DNA of 64,000 bases from the NCBI GenBank assembly GCA_000980705.1, contig LBCK01000004.1, forward strand, positions 124,001 through 188,000. The letters are read 5' to 3'. This DNA comes from Ruminococcus sp. UNK.MGS-30. GTDB lineage: Bacteria > Bacillota > Clostridia > Oscillospirales > Ruminococcaceae. Of this stretch, positions 50,587-58,315 are shown one piece after another (the stretch's first letter is position 1; the number at the start of each line of letters is the position of its first letter). Both the position numbers and the translations under genes were made by a program. The notes beneath the pieces were generated by a model. The model searched no databases and had not been told where the DNA came from. It saw nothing but the letters and a program-made list of their open reading frames with translations.

Positions 50587-50866
50587 TCTTTGTATTGTAA
50601 CTTTTTCCATCAGGAGCAGTTATTCGAAATTTTCGAATAACTGACTCCTCCTGTAGCTCACTATCTTCGAATATCTTTTTTATATGATAATTGATTGTAT
50701 TGGTACCAACATCATACAATGTGGCCATCATCTTCTGCGTCAGCCATATATTTTCATCCTCATAGCGCATCTCTATGCTGTCCTGCTGATCACCCACTGA
50801 GGCAACATAGGTTAAGTACTCTGCTGCGCTGGAACGGATGGTTATCTCATCTTTTTTCTTTGCCAA
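50587..50866 (-). pseudogene. RhuM-family protein, N-terminal fragment
   Basis: From TTG 50866 (AAGGAGG upstream), MAKKKDEITIRSSAAEYLTY. The RhuM pattern IEMRYEDENIWLTQKMMATL, YDVGTNTINYHIKKIFEDSE and RKFRITAPDGKSYNTK is intact, then the ISL3 end interrupts it. Full RhuM proteins are about 330 residues. The other part is not found on the far side of the IS. RhuM genes often lie inside type I restriction loci, which fits the hsdM fragment upstream. Confidence 0.8.
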
Positions 50867-50880
50867 ATGAAGTGCCTCCT

Positions 50881-51021
50881 TACTTTGTCATATGTCTCCG
50901 GATTGATTTCCTGACCAAACAGATGAATAGCTACCTCTTTTCCATGCTTCTTTGCAAGCTCTAAAAGCCTGTTCTGTGCAACCGTTAGCATACCGCCGGT
51001 ACCGCAAGCCCCATCTATTGC
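50881..51021 (-). pseudogene. Type I restriction methylase (HsdM) fragment
   Basis: 47 codons carrying motif I and its context: AIDGACGTGGMLTVAQNRLL, LFGQEINPETYDKV. Intact enzymes read D-P-A-C-G-T-G-G. Both flanks of the gene are gone. The end runs into the rhuM ribosome site. The rest of 51022-51328 has no recognisable gene, though it includes a TGCACCC/GGGTGCA inverted repeat near 51062-51104. Confidence 0.8.
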
Positions 51022-51328
51022 CGTACCGAAAGTGATACAATTTAACGCATACACGAAAATGCACCCAAGCGGTTGCATTTGTAGATTACTGGGTGCATTT
51101 GAGCGAATGATGCACCGATGAACTGTGAAATTTGTTATAAGTATATTATAAACAATTTCGCACATTTTTTCAAGATGTTTTTCTTAAAAAATACGGCAGC
51201 ACCGTTGTTCAGGTGCCAAGCAAAGAATCAACCCAGTCAAAGCATATTCCTCTTTTCATCACATCGCACGAAAGATTCCTCTCCAAAGAGAAAAAATTAT
51301 TTAATCTTCTGAAATATATCTCAAAAGC

Positions 51329-51383
51329 TTGACAAATTTATCTGATAGGTGTATACTGCTGGATAGTTTACATTGTGAACTAT
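51329..51383 (+). promoter_or_regulatory. Promoter and MarR-type operator
   Basis: TTGACA (51329-51334), 17 bp, TATACT (51352-51357). Directly after it lies ATAGTTTACATTGTGAACTA(T) (51363-51383), a 10-bp imperfect palindrome spanning the start of transcription. The site is where the MarR product would bind and autorepress. Confidence 0.8.
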
Positions 51384-51411
51384 ATTTTCTGGTAAAAAGG
51401 AGGCATGAGGT

Positions 51412-51852
51412 ATGAAAGACATGAGCTGGATAGAAATGATGAAAAAAGCACAGGAAATTCGGCTTTTTACGAGTCTTCAAATAAAGCGTGCCCAAAAAGG
51501 CGGCATTACATCTGCGCAGGAACTGGATCTTCTCTCCCGTATTGTATTATCGGACGCAGAACTGACACCCCTTGAATTAACGGTACTGACAGGCTTAAGC
51601 AAATCTGCAGTGAGCCGGTTAATCGAACATCTTGAACGAAAAGAACTTTTACAAAAGAAATATAATTCAAATGATAAACGAAGTTATACGCTCCTTTGTA
51701 CTGCCAAAGGAACAATGGAGCTGGAAAAGACATACCAGTATTATCTGGAGCCTATTTATCGGCTTCGAAAAATTCTCGGAGATGAAAAATTCGAGGCCTT
51801 AATAAAATACATTAAAGAAGCTAATGATCTAATGATGAAAAATGGGAGGTAA
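51412..51852 (+). CDS. MarR-family transcriptional regulator
   Basis: 146 residues, MKDMSWIEMMKKAQEIRLFT. The winged helix is at about 50-110 (ELTPLELTVLTGLSKSAVSR, LIEHLERKELLQKKYNSNDK RSYTL). AAAAAGGAGG lies upstream of ATG 51412. It is followed after 3 bp by a membrane protein gene, so it probably represses a two-gene efflux-type operon and is released by a small ligand. Confidence 0.9.
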   Translation: MKDMSWIEMMKKAQEIRLFTSLQIKRAQKGGITSAQELDLLSRIVLSDAELTPLELTVLTGLSKSAVSRLIEHLERKELLQKKYNSNDKRSYTLLCTAKGTMELEKTYQYYLEPIYRLRKILGDEKFEALIKYIKEANDLMMKNGR

Positions 51853-51855
51853 CTT

Positions 51856-52932
51856 ATGAATTTTTATCAGGAACTTCAACTCAACCAGGCAGGTTCAAAA
51901 TCGTATATTGCAAGCTTTAAGAATCCAAAAGATAAATGTAAGCATATTGCTGTTTATCTATTCAAAATTGCACTGGTTGTTGCTTTTTGTGTTTCCTTTG
52001 TCACATTATTTTCTGTACTTTTTGGCAATGAAAACAGCATTGCCGGTGTGGTTGTACTGCTTTGCGTGTTAGCAGTTCGATATTCCGACCTTGGAATCCA
52101 GAATTCTCAGGGCACACTTGGAATTCTTTTCATCTATGGTATTCTTGCATTTGGTCCGAAGCTGTCTAATCTCGCTCCCACCGGATTGTCATTCTGCATC
52201 AATCTCATCTGCATTTTCGCTCTGGCACTGATAGGATGTCATAACATTACGATGTTCAACCATTCCACTTTTGTGCTTTCCTATCTTCTCCTGTTTGGTT
52301 ATGATGTAAGCGGAAAAGCATACCAGATGCGTTTGATCAGTCTTTTGATCGGAGCTGTTTTGACCGCCTCTATTCTATATTTTAAGCATCGCAAGGTGGA
52401 ATATAAACGCAGCTTCATGGACTTATTTAAAGAGATTCATCTTTCTTCTTCCCGTACCAGATGGCAAATCTGTCTTTCTGTGGGCATTTCCAGCGCAATG
52501 TTAATCGCTGCACTTCTCAATGTTCCGAGAGTATACTGGATTGGTATTGCCGCAATGTCCGTTCTGATACCATTTCGTAAAGATGTTGAATATCGCACAA
52601 AGCACCGTGTTTTAGGCAATATATTAGGCAGTGCAATCTTTTTCATTGCATATTTGATTTTGCCGGAAGAAATTCGTCCTTGCCTTGGAATTATTGGAGG
52701 AATCGGAACTGGATTCTCTGCCAGCTATGTATGGCAATCTGCATTTAATGCATTCAGCGCAATTACAGTGGCTGTACCAACTTTTGGTCTTGCCTATGCA
52801 GTTTTACTTCGTATTTTTACAAATGTATTTGGCTCAATTTATATGTGGCTGTTTAATCGGGTATTTGATCCATTTCTTCTTTTTATCAATCAGATATTTG
52901 AAAGACCAAAACGCATATCCACTACCTCTTAA
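51856..52932 (+). CDS. FUSC/aromatic-acid-exporter-type membrane protein
   Basis: 358 residues, MNFYQELQLNQAGSKSYIAS. Two sets of about 5-6 hydrophobic segments (about 30-175 and 205-340) are separated by a soluble helix (KHRKVEYKRSFMDLFKEIHL). This is the duplicated architecture of the FUSC superfamily. The second half has the family text RVYWIGIAAMSVLIPFRKDV, EYRTKHRVLGNILGSAIFF. It is a likely exporter of aromatic acids or related toxic compounds, controlled by the adjacent MarR. The substrate is not known. Confidence 0.78.
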   Translation: MNFYQELQLNQAGSKSYIASFKNPKDKCKHIAVYLFKIALVVAFCVSFVTLFSVLFGNENSIAGVVVLLCVLAVRYSDLGIQNSQGTLGILFIYGILAFGPKLSNLAPTGLSFCINLICIFALALIGCHNITMFNHSTFVLSYLLLFGYDVSGKAYQMRLISLLIGAVLTASILYFKHRKVEYKRSFMDLFKEIHLSSSRTRWQICLSVGISSAMLIAALLNVPRVYWIGIAAMSVLIPFRKDVEYRTKHRVLGNILGSAIFFIAYLILPEEIRPCLGIIGGIGTGFSASYVWQSAFNAFSAITVAVPTFGLAYAVLLRIFTNVFGSIYMWLFNRVFDPFLLFINQIFERPKRISTTS

Positions 52933-52944
52933 GGAGTCAAACAA

Positions 52945-52990
52945 AAAGGGTCTGTTGCAGTACGCAGATACTGCAGCAGACCCTTTATTT
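52945..52990. terminator. Strong bidirectional terminator
   Basis: AAAGGGTCTGTTGCAGTA pairs with TACTGCAGCAGACCCTTT (18 bp, one mismatch), followed by ATTTTAT on the plus strand and A-rich sequence on the other side. It separates the FUSC gene and the convergent recombinase gene. Confidence 0.85.
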
Positions 52991-53000
52991 TATCATTCCT

Positions 53001-54566
53001 CTATATCACACTTCCATCTCTGAAAGTAACTGTTTTTTCTCCGTTCTCATAAACCGTGATGTAATCAACCAATGAACCCCAAAGGTCGCTATCGAATTCA
53101 GTCACCTGTCCGTTTAAGGATTCCAGCGTTTCCTGAAAGTGACGGAGATTCTGTCCTCGTGTTTCTATTTCTTCAATCCGCATGGCCAATTCGTCATGCT
53201 TTTTCTTTGCTGCCTCAAATCGTGCGGAAAGGACATCATTTTTCTGCCGGTATTCCTCCTGATCAAGTGCGATACGAGCATTCTCCAGCATTGCCGCCTG
53301 AACCATATCCGCAACAAGGGACATTTCCTCGGCATATTTTTCTTTTTCGGCTTCCAGTTCTGATGTATCAGTCAGCTTATCACAAATCAGCTTTACGTTT
53401 TCTATCAGTTCATCCCGATTGGCAAGCAGCTTATTCAGGCTTTTCAGAAACACAGCCTTTACTTCCTCTTCCATGATGTGCGGTGTAGTACAGCGCTCAT
53501 CGTTATATTTGTTGTTGCAGCGGTAGATAACTTTACGGTACTGGTCGGTGGAGTGCCAGACCTTAGCCCCATACCACCCTCCGCATTCACCGCACTTAAT
53601 TTTACTTGAAAAGATACTGACACCGCTATAGCGTGATGTTCCTGTCTTTCTGCGTTCCATTTCCTGCTGAACCATATCAAATACTGCAGGATCGATAATG
53701 GCTTCATGGTCATCTTCGATATAGTACATCGGTATTTCACCACAGTTTTTCTTTGTCTTTTTGGTCAGAAAGTCCACAGTAAATTCTTTCTGAAGGAGTG
53801 CGTCACCTTTGTACTTTTCATTTGTCAGAATACGGCGGATTGTAGTTGCATTCCACTTATCTTTTCCGCCGGGCGTTTTAATGCCTTTCTCTGTTAAATG
53901 AATAGCAATCGTATGCGGTGTCATGCCTTCAAGAAACAGACGGTATATCAGCTTTACAATTTCGGCCTGTTCCGGGTTCACAACCATTTTTCCATCAGGG
54001 CCTTTGTCATATCCGAGAAACCGGCTGTAGGCAACACTAACCTTACCATCGGCAAAACGCTTTCTGTGTCCCCAGGTTACATTCTCTGAAATAGAACGTG
54101 CTTCTTCCTGGCTTATACTCGACATAATGGTAAGAAGCAGTTCTCCTTTGCCGTCGAACGTCCAGATATTCTCTTTTTCAAAATAACACTCCACGTTATT
54201 TTCTTTCAGAAGACGAATGGTTGTCAGGCTGTCAACAGTATTTCTTGCAAAACGGCTCACACTTTTTGTTATGATAAGGTCAATTTTTCCTGCCATTGCG
54301 TCCGATATCATTCGCTGAAAGCCCTCTCTGCGTTTGGTGGAACAACCGCTGATACCCTCATCAGTGTACACCCCAACAAACTCCCAGTCCTCACGTCCTT
54401 TTATGTATTCAGTGTAATAGCTTATCTGAGCAGCGTATGAAGTTAACTGTTCTTCGCTGTCGGTTGACACACGAGCATAGGCAGCAACCTTACGCTTGAC
54501 AGGTGCATCAATCGGTGCTGATGTGTATCGGCTGATTGATGCAGGTATTTTCGTTATTTTTGGCAT
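53001..54566 (-). CDS. Large serine recombinase 1
   Basis: 521 residues, MPKITKIPASISRYTSAPID. The resolvase domain (about 25-170) has catalytic Ser34 (AAYARVSTDS), GVYTDEGISGCSTKRREGFQ and SVSRFARNTVD. The recombinase domain is at about 190-290 (GYDKGPDGKMVVNPEQAEIV). The zinc ribbon is CGECGGWYG with CNNKY and C later (about 330-370). A coiled coil is at about 400-480. It catalyses unidirectional attP-attB integration. Its start is coupled to recombinase 2 by a 13-bp overlap and AAGGAGG fits ATG 54566. Confidence 0.95.
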   Translation of the reverse strand: MPKITKIPASISRYTSAPIDAPVKRKVAAYARVSTDSEEQLTSYAAQISYYTEYIKGREDWEFVGVYTDEGISGCSTKRREGFQRMISDAMAGKIDLIITKSVSRFARNTVDSLTTIRLLKENNVECYFEKENIWTFDGKGELLLTIMSSISQEEARSISENVTWGHRKRFADGKVSVAYSRFLGYDKGPDGKMVVNPEQAEIVKLIYRLFLEGMTPHTIAIHLTEKGIKTPGGKDKWNATTIRRILTNEKYKGDALLQKEFTVDFLTKKTKKNCGEIPMYYIEDDHEAIIDPAVFDMVQQEMERRKTGTSRYSGVSIFSSKIKCGECGGWYGAKVWHSTDQYRKVIYRCNNKYNDERCTTPHIMEEEVKAVFLKSLNKLLANRDELIENVKLICDKLTDTSELEAEKEKYAEEMSLVADMVQAAMLENARIALDQEEYRQKNDVLSARFEAAKKKHDELAMRIEEIETRGQNLRHFQETLESLNGQVTEFDSDLWGSLVDYITVYENGEKTVTFRDGSVI

Positions 54567-56197
54567 TTTTTCCTCCTTGGTATTGGCCAATGATCCGTTA
54601 CAGAATGACCATCTCGAAAATAGAACTCCAGTCTGTCTTCTTCCACATCGATATGGTCAATTCTCTGTTCAAACTCCTCTTCATTAAATGCATCGATGCT
54701 GAGAACCTGTGCTGCCATAGTACGCAGTAAATCATCACGAAGACTTACGGAATTACATCCTTTATGTTCCGAACATCTCCAGTGACTAACTTTGTCGCCA
54801 TTTGCAGAGGTGCGTGTGCCTTTCCGGAAATTACATCCGCACCTTACGCATTTAATCACTTTTGAGAAACAAGTCATATCCGCCCGATTCGGTCTTTTTC
54901 CATTTTTGCGTTTCAAGGAAGTGGCAGCCCTTCGTTCTTCCGTCCAGCAGTCCTGATGGCCTGTGTTTTTACACGCTTCCGTTACAACTGTTCCGTCTTT
55001 CAGATGAAACTCTAATGTTTCACGCTTCGGAACATAAATAACATCCACACGTTCAAGAAAAACAGCCTCATCAAATTCCTGCAATCCAAGTACTTTTGCA
55101 CAGGTTTCCTGTAAGTGCTTATGATTGATACTGCCGCCGACAGTACAGCGACCGCCTTTTATCTTTCTGCTTCCACAAAGCCAGTATTCTGCATAACCTC
55201 GGTCTGTTCTGACTTCATGCATATAGCTTTTATGGCAGAAAGGACACTTGATTTTTCCTGTAAAGCAGCAGGTATTCAGTGATTTGTTTGCCAGAGGGCC
55301 TAACTTTTTCCTTCTTTCCATTTCCTCCTGCACCCACCTGAAAGTCTCCATATCTATAATGGCTTCATGCGTATTTTCCACATAGTATTTTGGCAGTTCG
55401 CCGTTATTCTTCTTTCGGCGTTTGGTAATCGGGTCGGTAATGTATTCCTTTTGCAGAAGCATATTGCCTGTATACGTGATATTGGTCAGAATAACCTTTA
55501 TATTGGAATCTATCCAGCGATATCCTCTCTTTGTTGTGATACCTTCGGCATTCAGTTCCCGTTCCGTTTCCAGCCTTGATTTTCCGTCAAGGAAGTTTCG
55601 GAATATTCTCTTTACAATTTCTGCTTCTTCCGGGACAACGACCAGTTTGTCATCAACCCATTCATAGCCGAGTATTGGATTTCGATTGCATGGATCACCT
55701 TTTTCAAAGCGTTTCCGAATGCCCCACTTTACATTTTCAGAAAGACTACGGCTTTCTTCCTGTGCAAAGCTGGCGAGAATGGTCAGCATCAGTTCGCCAT
55801 CACCCGACAAGGAATTGATGTTCTCTTTTTCAAATCGTACTTCAACACCGATATCTTTCAGATGCCGTATCGTTTCCAGAAGATCCACTGTGTTTCTGGC
55901 AAATCGTGATATACTCTTGCAAAGGATAATATCAATGAGTCCTTTTTCACAGTCAGAAATCATTCTCTGAAACTCCTGCCGTTTCTTGGTCTCTGTTCCT
56001 GATATAAAATTATCAGCATAAACACCTGCGTACTCCCATTCGGGATTCTTTTGTATCAGTTCGCTATAGTAGCTTATTTGTGCTGACATTGAATGCATAA
56101 GGCGTTCACACTCCATTGATACACGAGCATAAGCAGCCACTCGCTTTCGCCTTGGCAATACGGGCTCCGTAGGTTCTATTTTGATGATTTTACGCAT
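54554..56197 (-). CDS. Large serine recombinase 2
   Basis: 547 residues, MRKIIKIEPTEPVLPRRKRV. Catalytic Ser27 (AAYARVSMECE) precedes SGTETKKRQEFQRMISDCEK and SISRFARNTVD. The recombinase domain is GYEWVDDKLVVVPEEAEIVK. It has two zinc ribbons (CPFCHKSYMHE at about 330, CVRCGCNFRKG at about 480), unlike recombinase 1. The two recombinases are only distantly alike and probably act together, as in paired-recombinase Clostridia elements. GGAGGG precedes ATG 56197. Confidence 0.95.
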   Translation of the reverse strand: MRKIIKIEPTEPVLPRRKRVAAYARVSMECERLMHSMSAQISYYSELIQKNPEWEYAGVYADNFISGTETKKRQEFQRMISDCEKGLIDIILCKSISRFARNTVDLLETIRHLKDIGVEVRFEKENINSLSGDGELMLTILASFAQEESRSLSENVKWGIRKRFEKGDPCNRNPILGYEWVDDKLVVVPEEAEIVKRIFRNFLDGKSRLETERELNAEGITTKRGYRWIDSNIKVILTNITYTGNMLLQKEYITDPITKRRKKNNGELPKYYVENTHEAIIDMETFRWVQEEMERRKKLGPLANKSLNTCCFTGKIKCPFCHKSYMHEVRTDRGYAEYWLCGSRKIKGGRCTVGGSINHKHLQETCAKVLGLQEFDEAVFLERVDVIYVPKRETLEFHLKDGTVVTEACKNTGHQDCWTEERRAATSLKRKNGKRPNRADMTCFSKVIKCVRCGCNFRKGTRTSANGDKVSHWRCSEHKGCNSVSLRDDLLRTMAAQVLSIDAFNEEEFEQRIDHIDVEEDRLEFYFRDGHSVTDHWPIPRRKKCQK

Positions 56198-56222
56198 AAC
56201 AGCCCTCCTTTCACTACACATA

Positions 56223-56396
56223 TTACCGCTGTTCAGGCTCTAAGTCAACGAATAATGTGCCGATTTTCGGCTCGTATTTCTCCCTGAACATTGTATCAAT
56301 CTGACGATATTCATCCTCCGAAATCAAATTTGCATGAAACATCTTCTTTACAATGCTCATCGTCACCTGGTACATGGCTTCCTTCTGAATATCCAT
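56223..56396 (-). CDS. SHOCT-like small protein of the recombinase operon
   Basis: 57 residues, MDIQKEAMYQVTMSIVKKMF, with the SHOCT-like helical pattern LISEDEYRQIDTMFREKYEP and ending VDLEPEQR. GGAGGTG precedes ATG 56396. It lies inside the 3' end of the HTH gene (86-bp overlap) and 26 bp before recombinase 2. Small SHOCT-type proteins are a regular partner in this recombinase cassette and may aid multimerisation or directionality. Confidence 0.75.
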   Translation of the reverse strand: MDIQKEAMYQVTMSIVKKMFHANLISEDEYRQIDTMFREKYEPKIGTLFVDLEPEQR

Positions 56397-56763
56397 CTTT
56401 TTCACCTCCAAATCGTGCAAGAATATAGCATCTGTGGCAGCAGTATTTTCTGTGATTATTGCCGTATGCCTGAAAAGGCTTACCACAATTTGAGCAGATA
56501 AAATCGTACATGGCTTTCCTGTTAACATCTTTTATATGAGCATTCCACCATTTCATTCTGCATTTATCCGAACAGAACTTTTTCTGACGTACTCTTGGCG
56601 GCTGCGTGATTGGCTCGCCGCAGCAAAGGCAGAACTGCCCTTTATGTCTGCTGCAAAAGGATTTTATCGTGTTGACAGACAATCCTACAGTTTCTGCAAT
56701 CTTAGAAAACGACATTCCCTTTGAACGCAATGTGAGTACAGTAGATTTTTGTGCATCTGTCAT
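56311..56763 (-). CDS. HTH plus zinc-finger protein, first gene of the recombinase operon
   Basis: 150 residues, MTDAQKSTVLTLRSKGMSFS. A resolvase-type HTH is at about 8-40 (KIAETVGLSVNTIKSFCSRH). It is followed by three zinc-binding clusters (CLCCGEPI, CSDKCRMKWW, CSNCGKPF with CCHRCY). It probably regulates the recombinases or acts as a directionality/DNA-targeting factor. The last 28 residues overlap the SHOCT gene and look unrelated to the zinc part. ATG 56763 fits GGAGG better than GTG 56772. The attachment site should lie in 56764-56815 or near it. Confidence 0.78.
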   Translation of the reverse strand: MTDAQKSTVLTLRSKGMSFSKIAETVGLSVNTIKSFCSRHKGQFCLCCGEPITQPPRVRQKKFCSDKCRMKWWNAHIKDVNRKAMYDFICSNCGKPFQAYGNNHRKYCCHRCYILARFGGEKDGYSEGSHVPGDDEHCKEDVSCKFDFGG

Positions 56764-56814
56764 TGAAACCACCTCCTACTTTACATAGGACGGAAATATG
56801 GCTTTTGAGTACCG

Positions 56815-56864
56815 AAAAACAAAAAATCCCCACGAAATATGAAAAATTCATATCTCGTGGGGAT
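56815..56864 (-). terminator. Terminator of the prophage B late operon
   Basis: ATCCCCACGAGATATGAA and TTCATATTTCGTGGGGAT (56864-56826, 18 bp, one mismatch) followed by TTTTTTGTTTTT on the minus strand, 6 bp after the amidase stop. It marks the end of prophage B late genes and the border with the prophage A recombinase module. Confidence 0.9.
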
Positions 56865-56869
56865 CGTTA

Positions 56870-57868
56870 TCAGATGTCAGCCTTGTTCACCCAACCGGTG
56901 ACATAGGAACCGGCAGGCGTTTTTCCGCAGTTTGCAGCAGAATTTGTAATACGCATTCTGCCATTTACAACCTGTCCATCATAGAGATAGTATGTACCGG
57001 ATTTCTTTGTTCCAGTCTTGACTGTGCTGGAGGAATACAATGTGGTATTGTTCAGCGTAATTTTTGCGCCTTTTGTATATGTCTTTTCGGCAACGGTATA
57101 TACCACGTTTCCGGAATTATCAAAAACGCTGTAACCCGCCTTGCAGGCTTTCTTTGCATTCTCCAGAGAAGAATATGCTCCAATCTGGCTCTTAGCGTCA
57201 GACCAGGACTTTCTTACTCTGTAAAGCTGATTTGCAGGTGTAGGATTTGAAGTTGTAGAACCAGTATTCAGATAAGATTCGACCTTCTTCTTAAATTCCG
57301 CCCAATGTGGCAGAATGTAGGCAGGACACATCTTGTAAGAATTTTTTGCAGTATTGAGATAGTCCACAGTACCACTTTTCCCGTCACGTACATTCAGCCA
57401 ATGGGTATGAGTGTAGAGGTGATTAATGTCAAGACCATACTTCTTCAGAAGTGCTGCGGCAAGTCTCGCACAGTTGTCTTCCGACTTCTTATCCGTAGAA
57501 TTATACGCAGATGACATAATGCATTCAATGGCAATCGTTCTGTGGTTGCCGTTGCCGCTTCCATCAGCGGCGTGCCAGCCACTAAGCGTTAAAGGTAGAT
57601 TCTGCCACGCACAGGTGTTGTCCACATAATAATGCACCCTGACATCTTTCATATTGCCATTGTAAGTTGCTCTGGTATACTGTTCTGCAGGAGTAGTTCC
57701 GCTTGCTACCGAAATCCAATCGGTATTGTGAACAGTGATACCGATAACTTTGCCCTCCATAGAAACGGTGGGCATTGCTATACTGTTTGGATTGTGTTTG
57801 GTGAGCAGATACTCGTTGATTTTTACTCCATTCAGAGTAGATGTGTTATCAGGTTTCAGAATTGCCAT
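56870..57868 (-). CDS. Endolysin: N-acetylmuramoyl-L-alanine amidase
   Basis: 332 residues, MAILKPDNTSTLNGVKINEY. The Amidase_2 domain (about 25-205) has zinc ligands in ITVHNTDW (H47 region), SGWHAADG and THTHWLNVRDG. The C-terminal part carries a SPOR-like unit (LYRVRKSWSDAKSQIGAYSS, about 220-265) and an SH3-like wall-binding unit (about 270-332, GTYYLYDGQVVNGRMRI). It cleaves the peptide from muramic acid at lysis. It overlaps the holin gene by 20 bp. AAGGAGG precedes the ATG. Confidence 0.93.
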   Translation of the reverse strand: MAILKPDNTSTLNGVKINEYLLTKHNPNSIAMPTVSMEGKVIGITVHNTDWISVASGTTPAEQYTRATYNGNMKDVRVHYYVDNTCAWQNLPLTLSGWHAADGSGNGNHRTIAIECIMSSAYNSTDKKSEDNCARLAAALLKKYGLDINHLYTHTHWLNVRDGKSGTVDYLNTAKNSYKMCPAYILPHWAEFKKKVESYLNTGSTTSNPTPANQLYRVRKSWSDAKSQIGAYSSLENAKKACKAGYSVFDNSGNVVYTVAEKTYTKGAKITLNNTTLYSSSTVKTGTKKSGTYYLYDGQVVNGRMRITNSAANCGKTPAGSYVTGWVNKADI

Positions 57869-58310
57869 GATCAGATTCCTCCTTGTCAGTTGTTTCTTCC
57901 ATTCTGCCAACCTTGGTTTGCAGAACATCAATTGCTTTTTTGAATACCGGCGGATAGGGTACGCCCATCAGTGTGGTGTTTTCTACAATAGACAGCAGCT
58001 CGTTCAGACAAAAGCTGATGCAGACTGCGTCACGTATGTAGTTTGTGCCGATGAGAATATCAATTCTCACACCAACCACAACCATCAGCAGAATACAGAA
58101 CTTTTTCGCAAGACCAATCCAGCCTGCCTTGCTGTTGAGTGCTCCGCTTTTGCTGTGCTTGGATTTTCCCATAATTGCAGTGACGAGACCTGTTGCAAAA
58201 TCGATACCCATGAACACTACAAGTGTTGCAAGAGCCGAGTCCCATCCGCCAAACAGCGTGGCAATAAATCCGCCTACAATGCCTGCAATTGTACAGATCC
58301 ATTCTTTCAT
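57849..58310 (-). CDS. Holin (phi-type toxin secretion/lysis family)
   Basis: 153 residues, MKEWICTIAGIVGGFIATLF. Three to four hydrophobic segments (about 5-20, 27-45, 70-90 and about 95-110) and the family motif FMGIDFATGLVTAIMGKSKH with SKAGWIGLAKKFCILLMVVV. It forms membrane lesions that let the amidase out. The third in-frame ATG (58310) has the best spacing from GGGAGG. Confidence 0.92.
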   Translation of the reverse strand: MKEWICTIAGIVGGFIATLFGGWDSALATLVVFMGIDFATGLVTAIMGKSKHSKSGALNSKAGWIGLAKKFCILLMVVVGVRIDILIGTNYIRDAVCISFCLNELLSIVENTTLMGVPYPPVFKKAIDVLQTKVGRMEETTDKEESDHGNSET

Positions 58311-58315
58311 AAACA

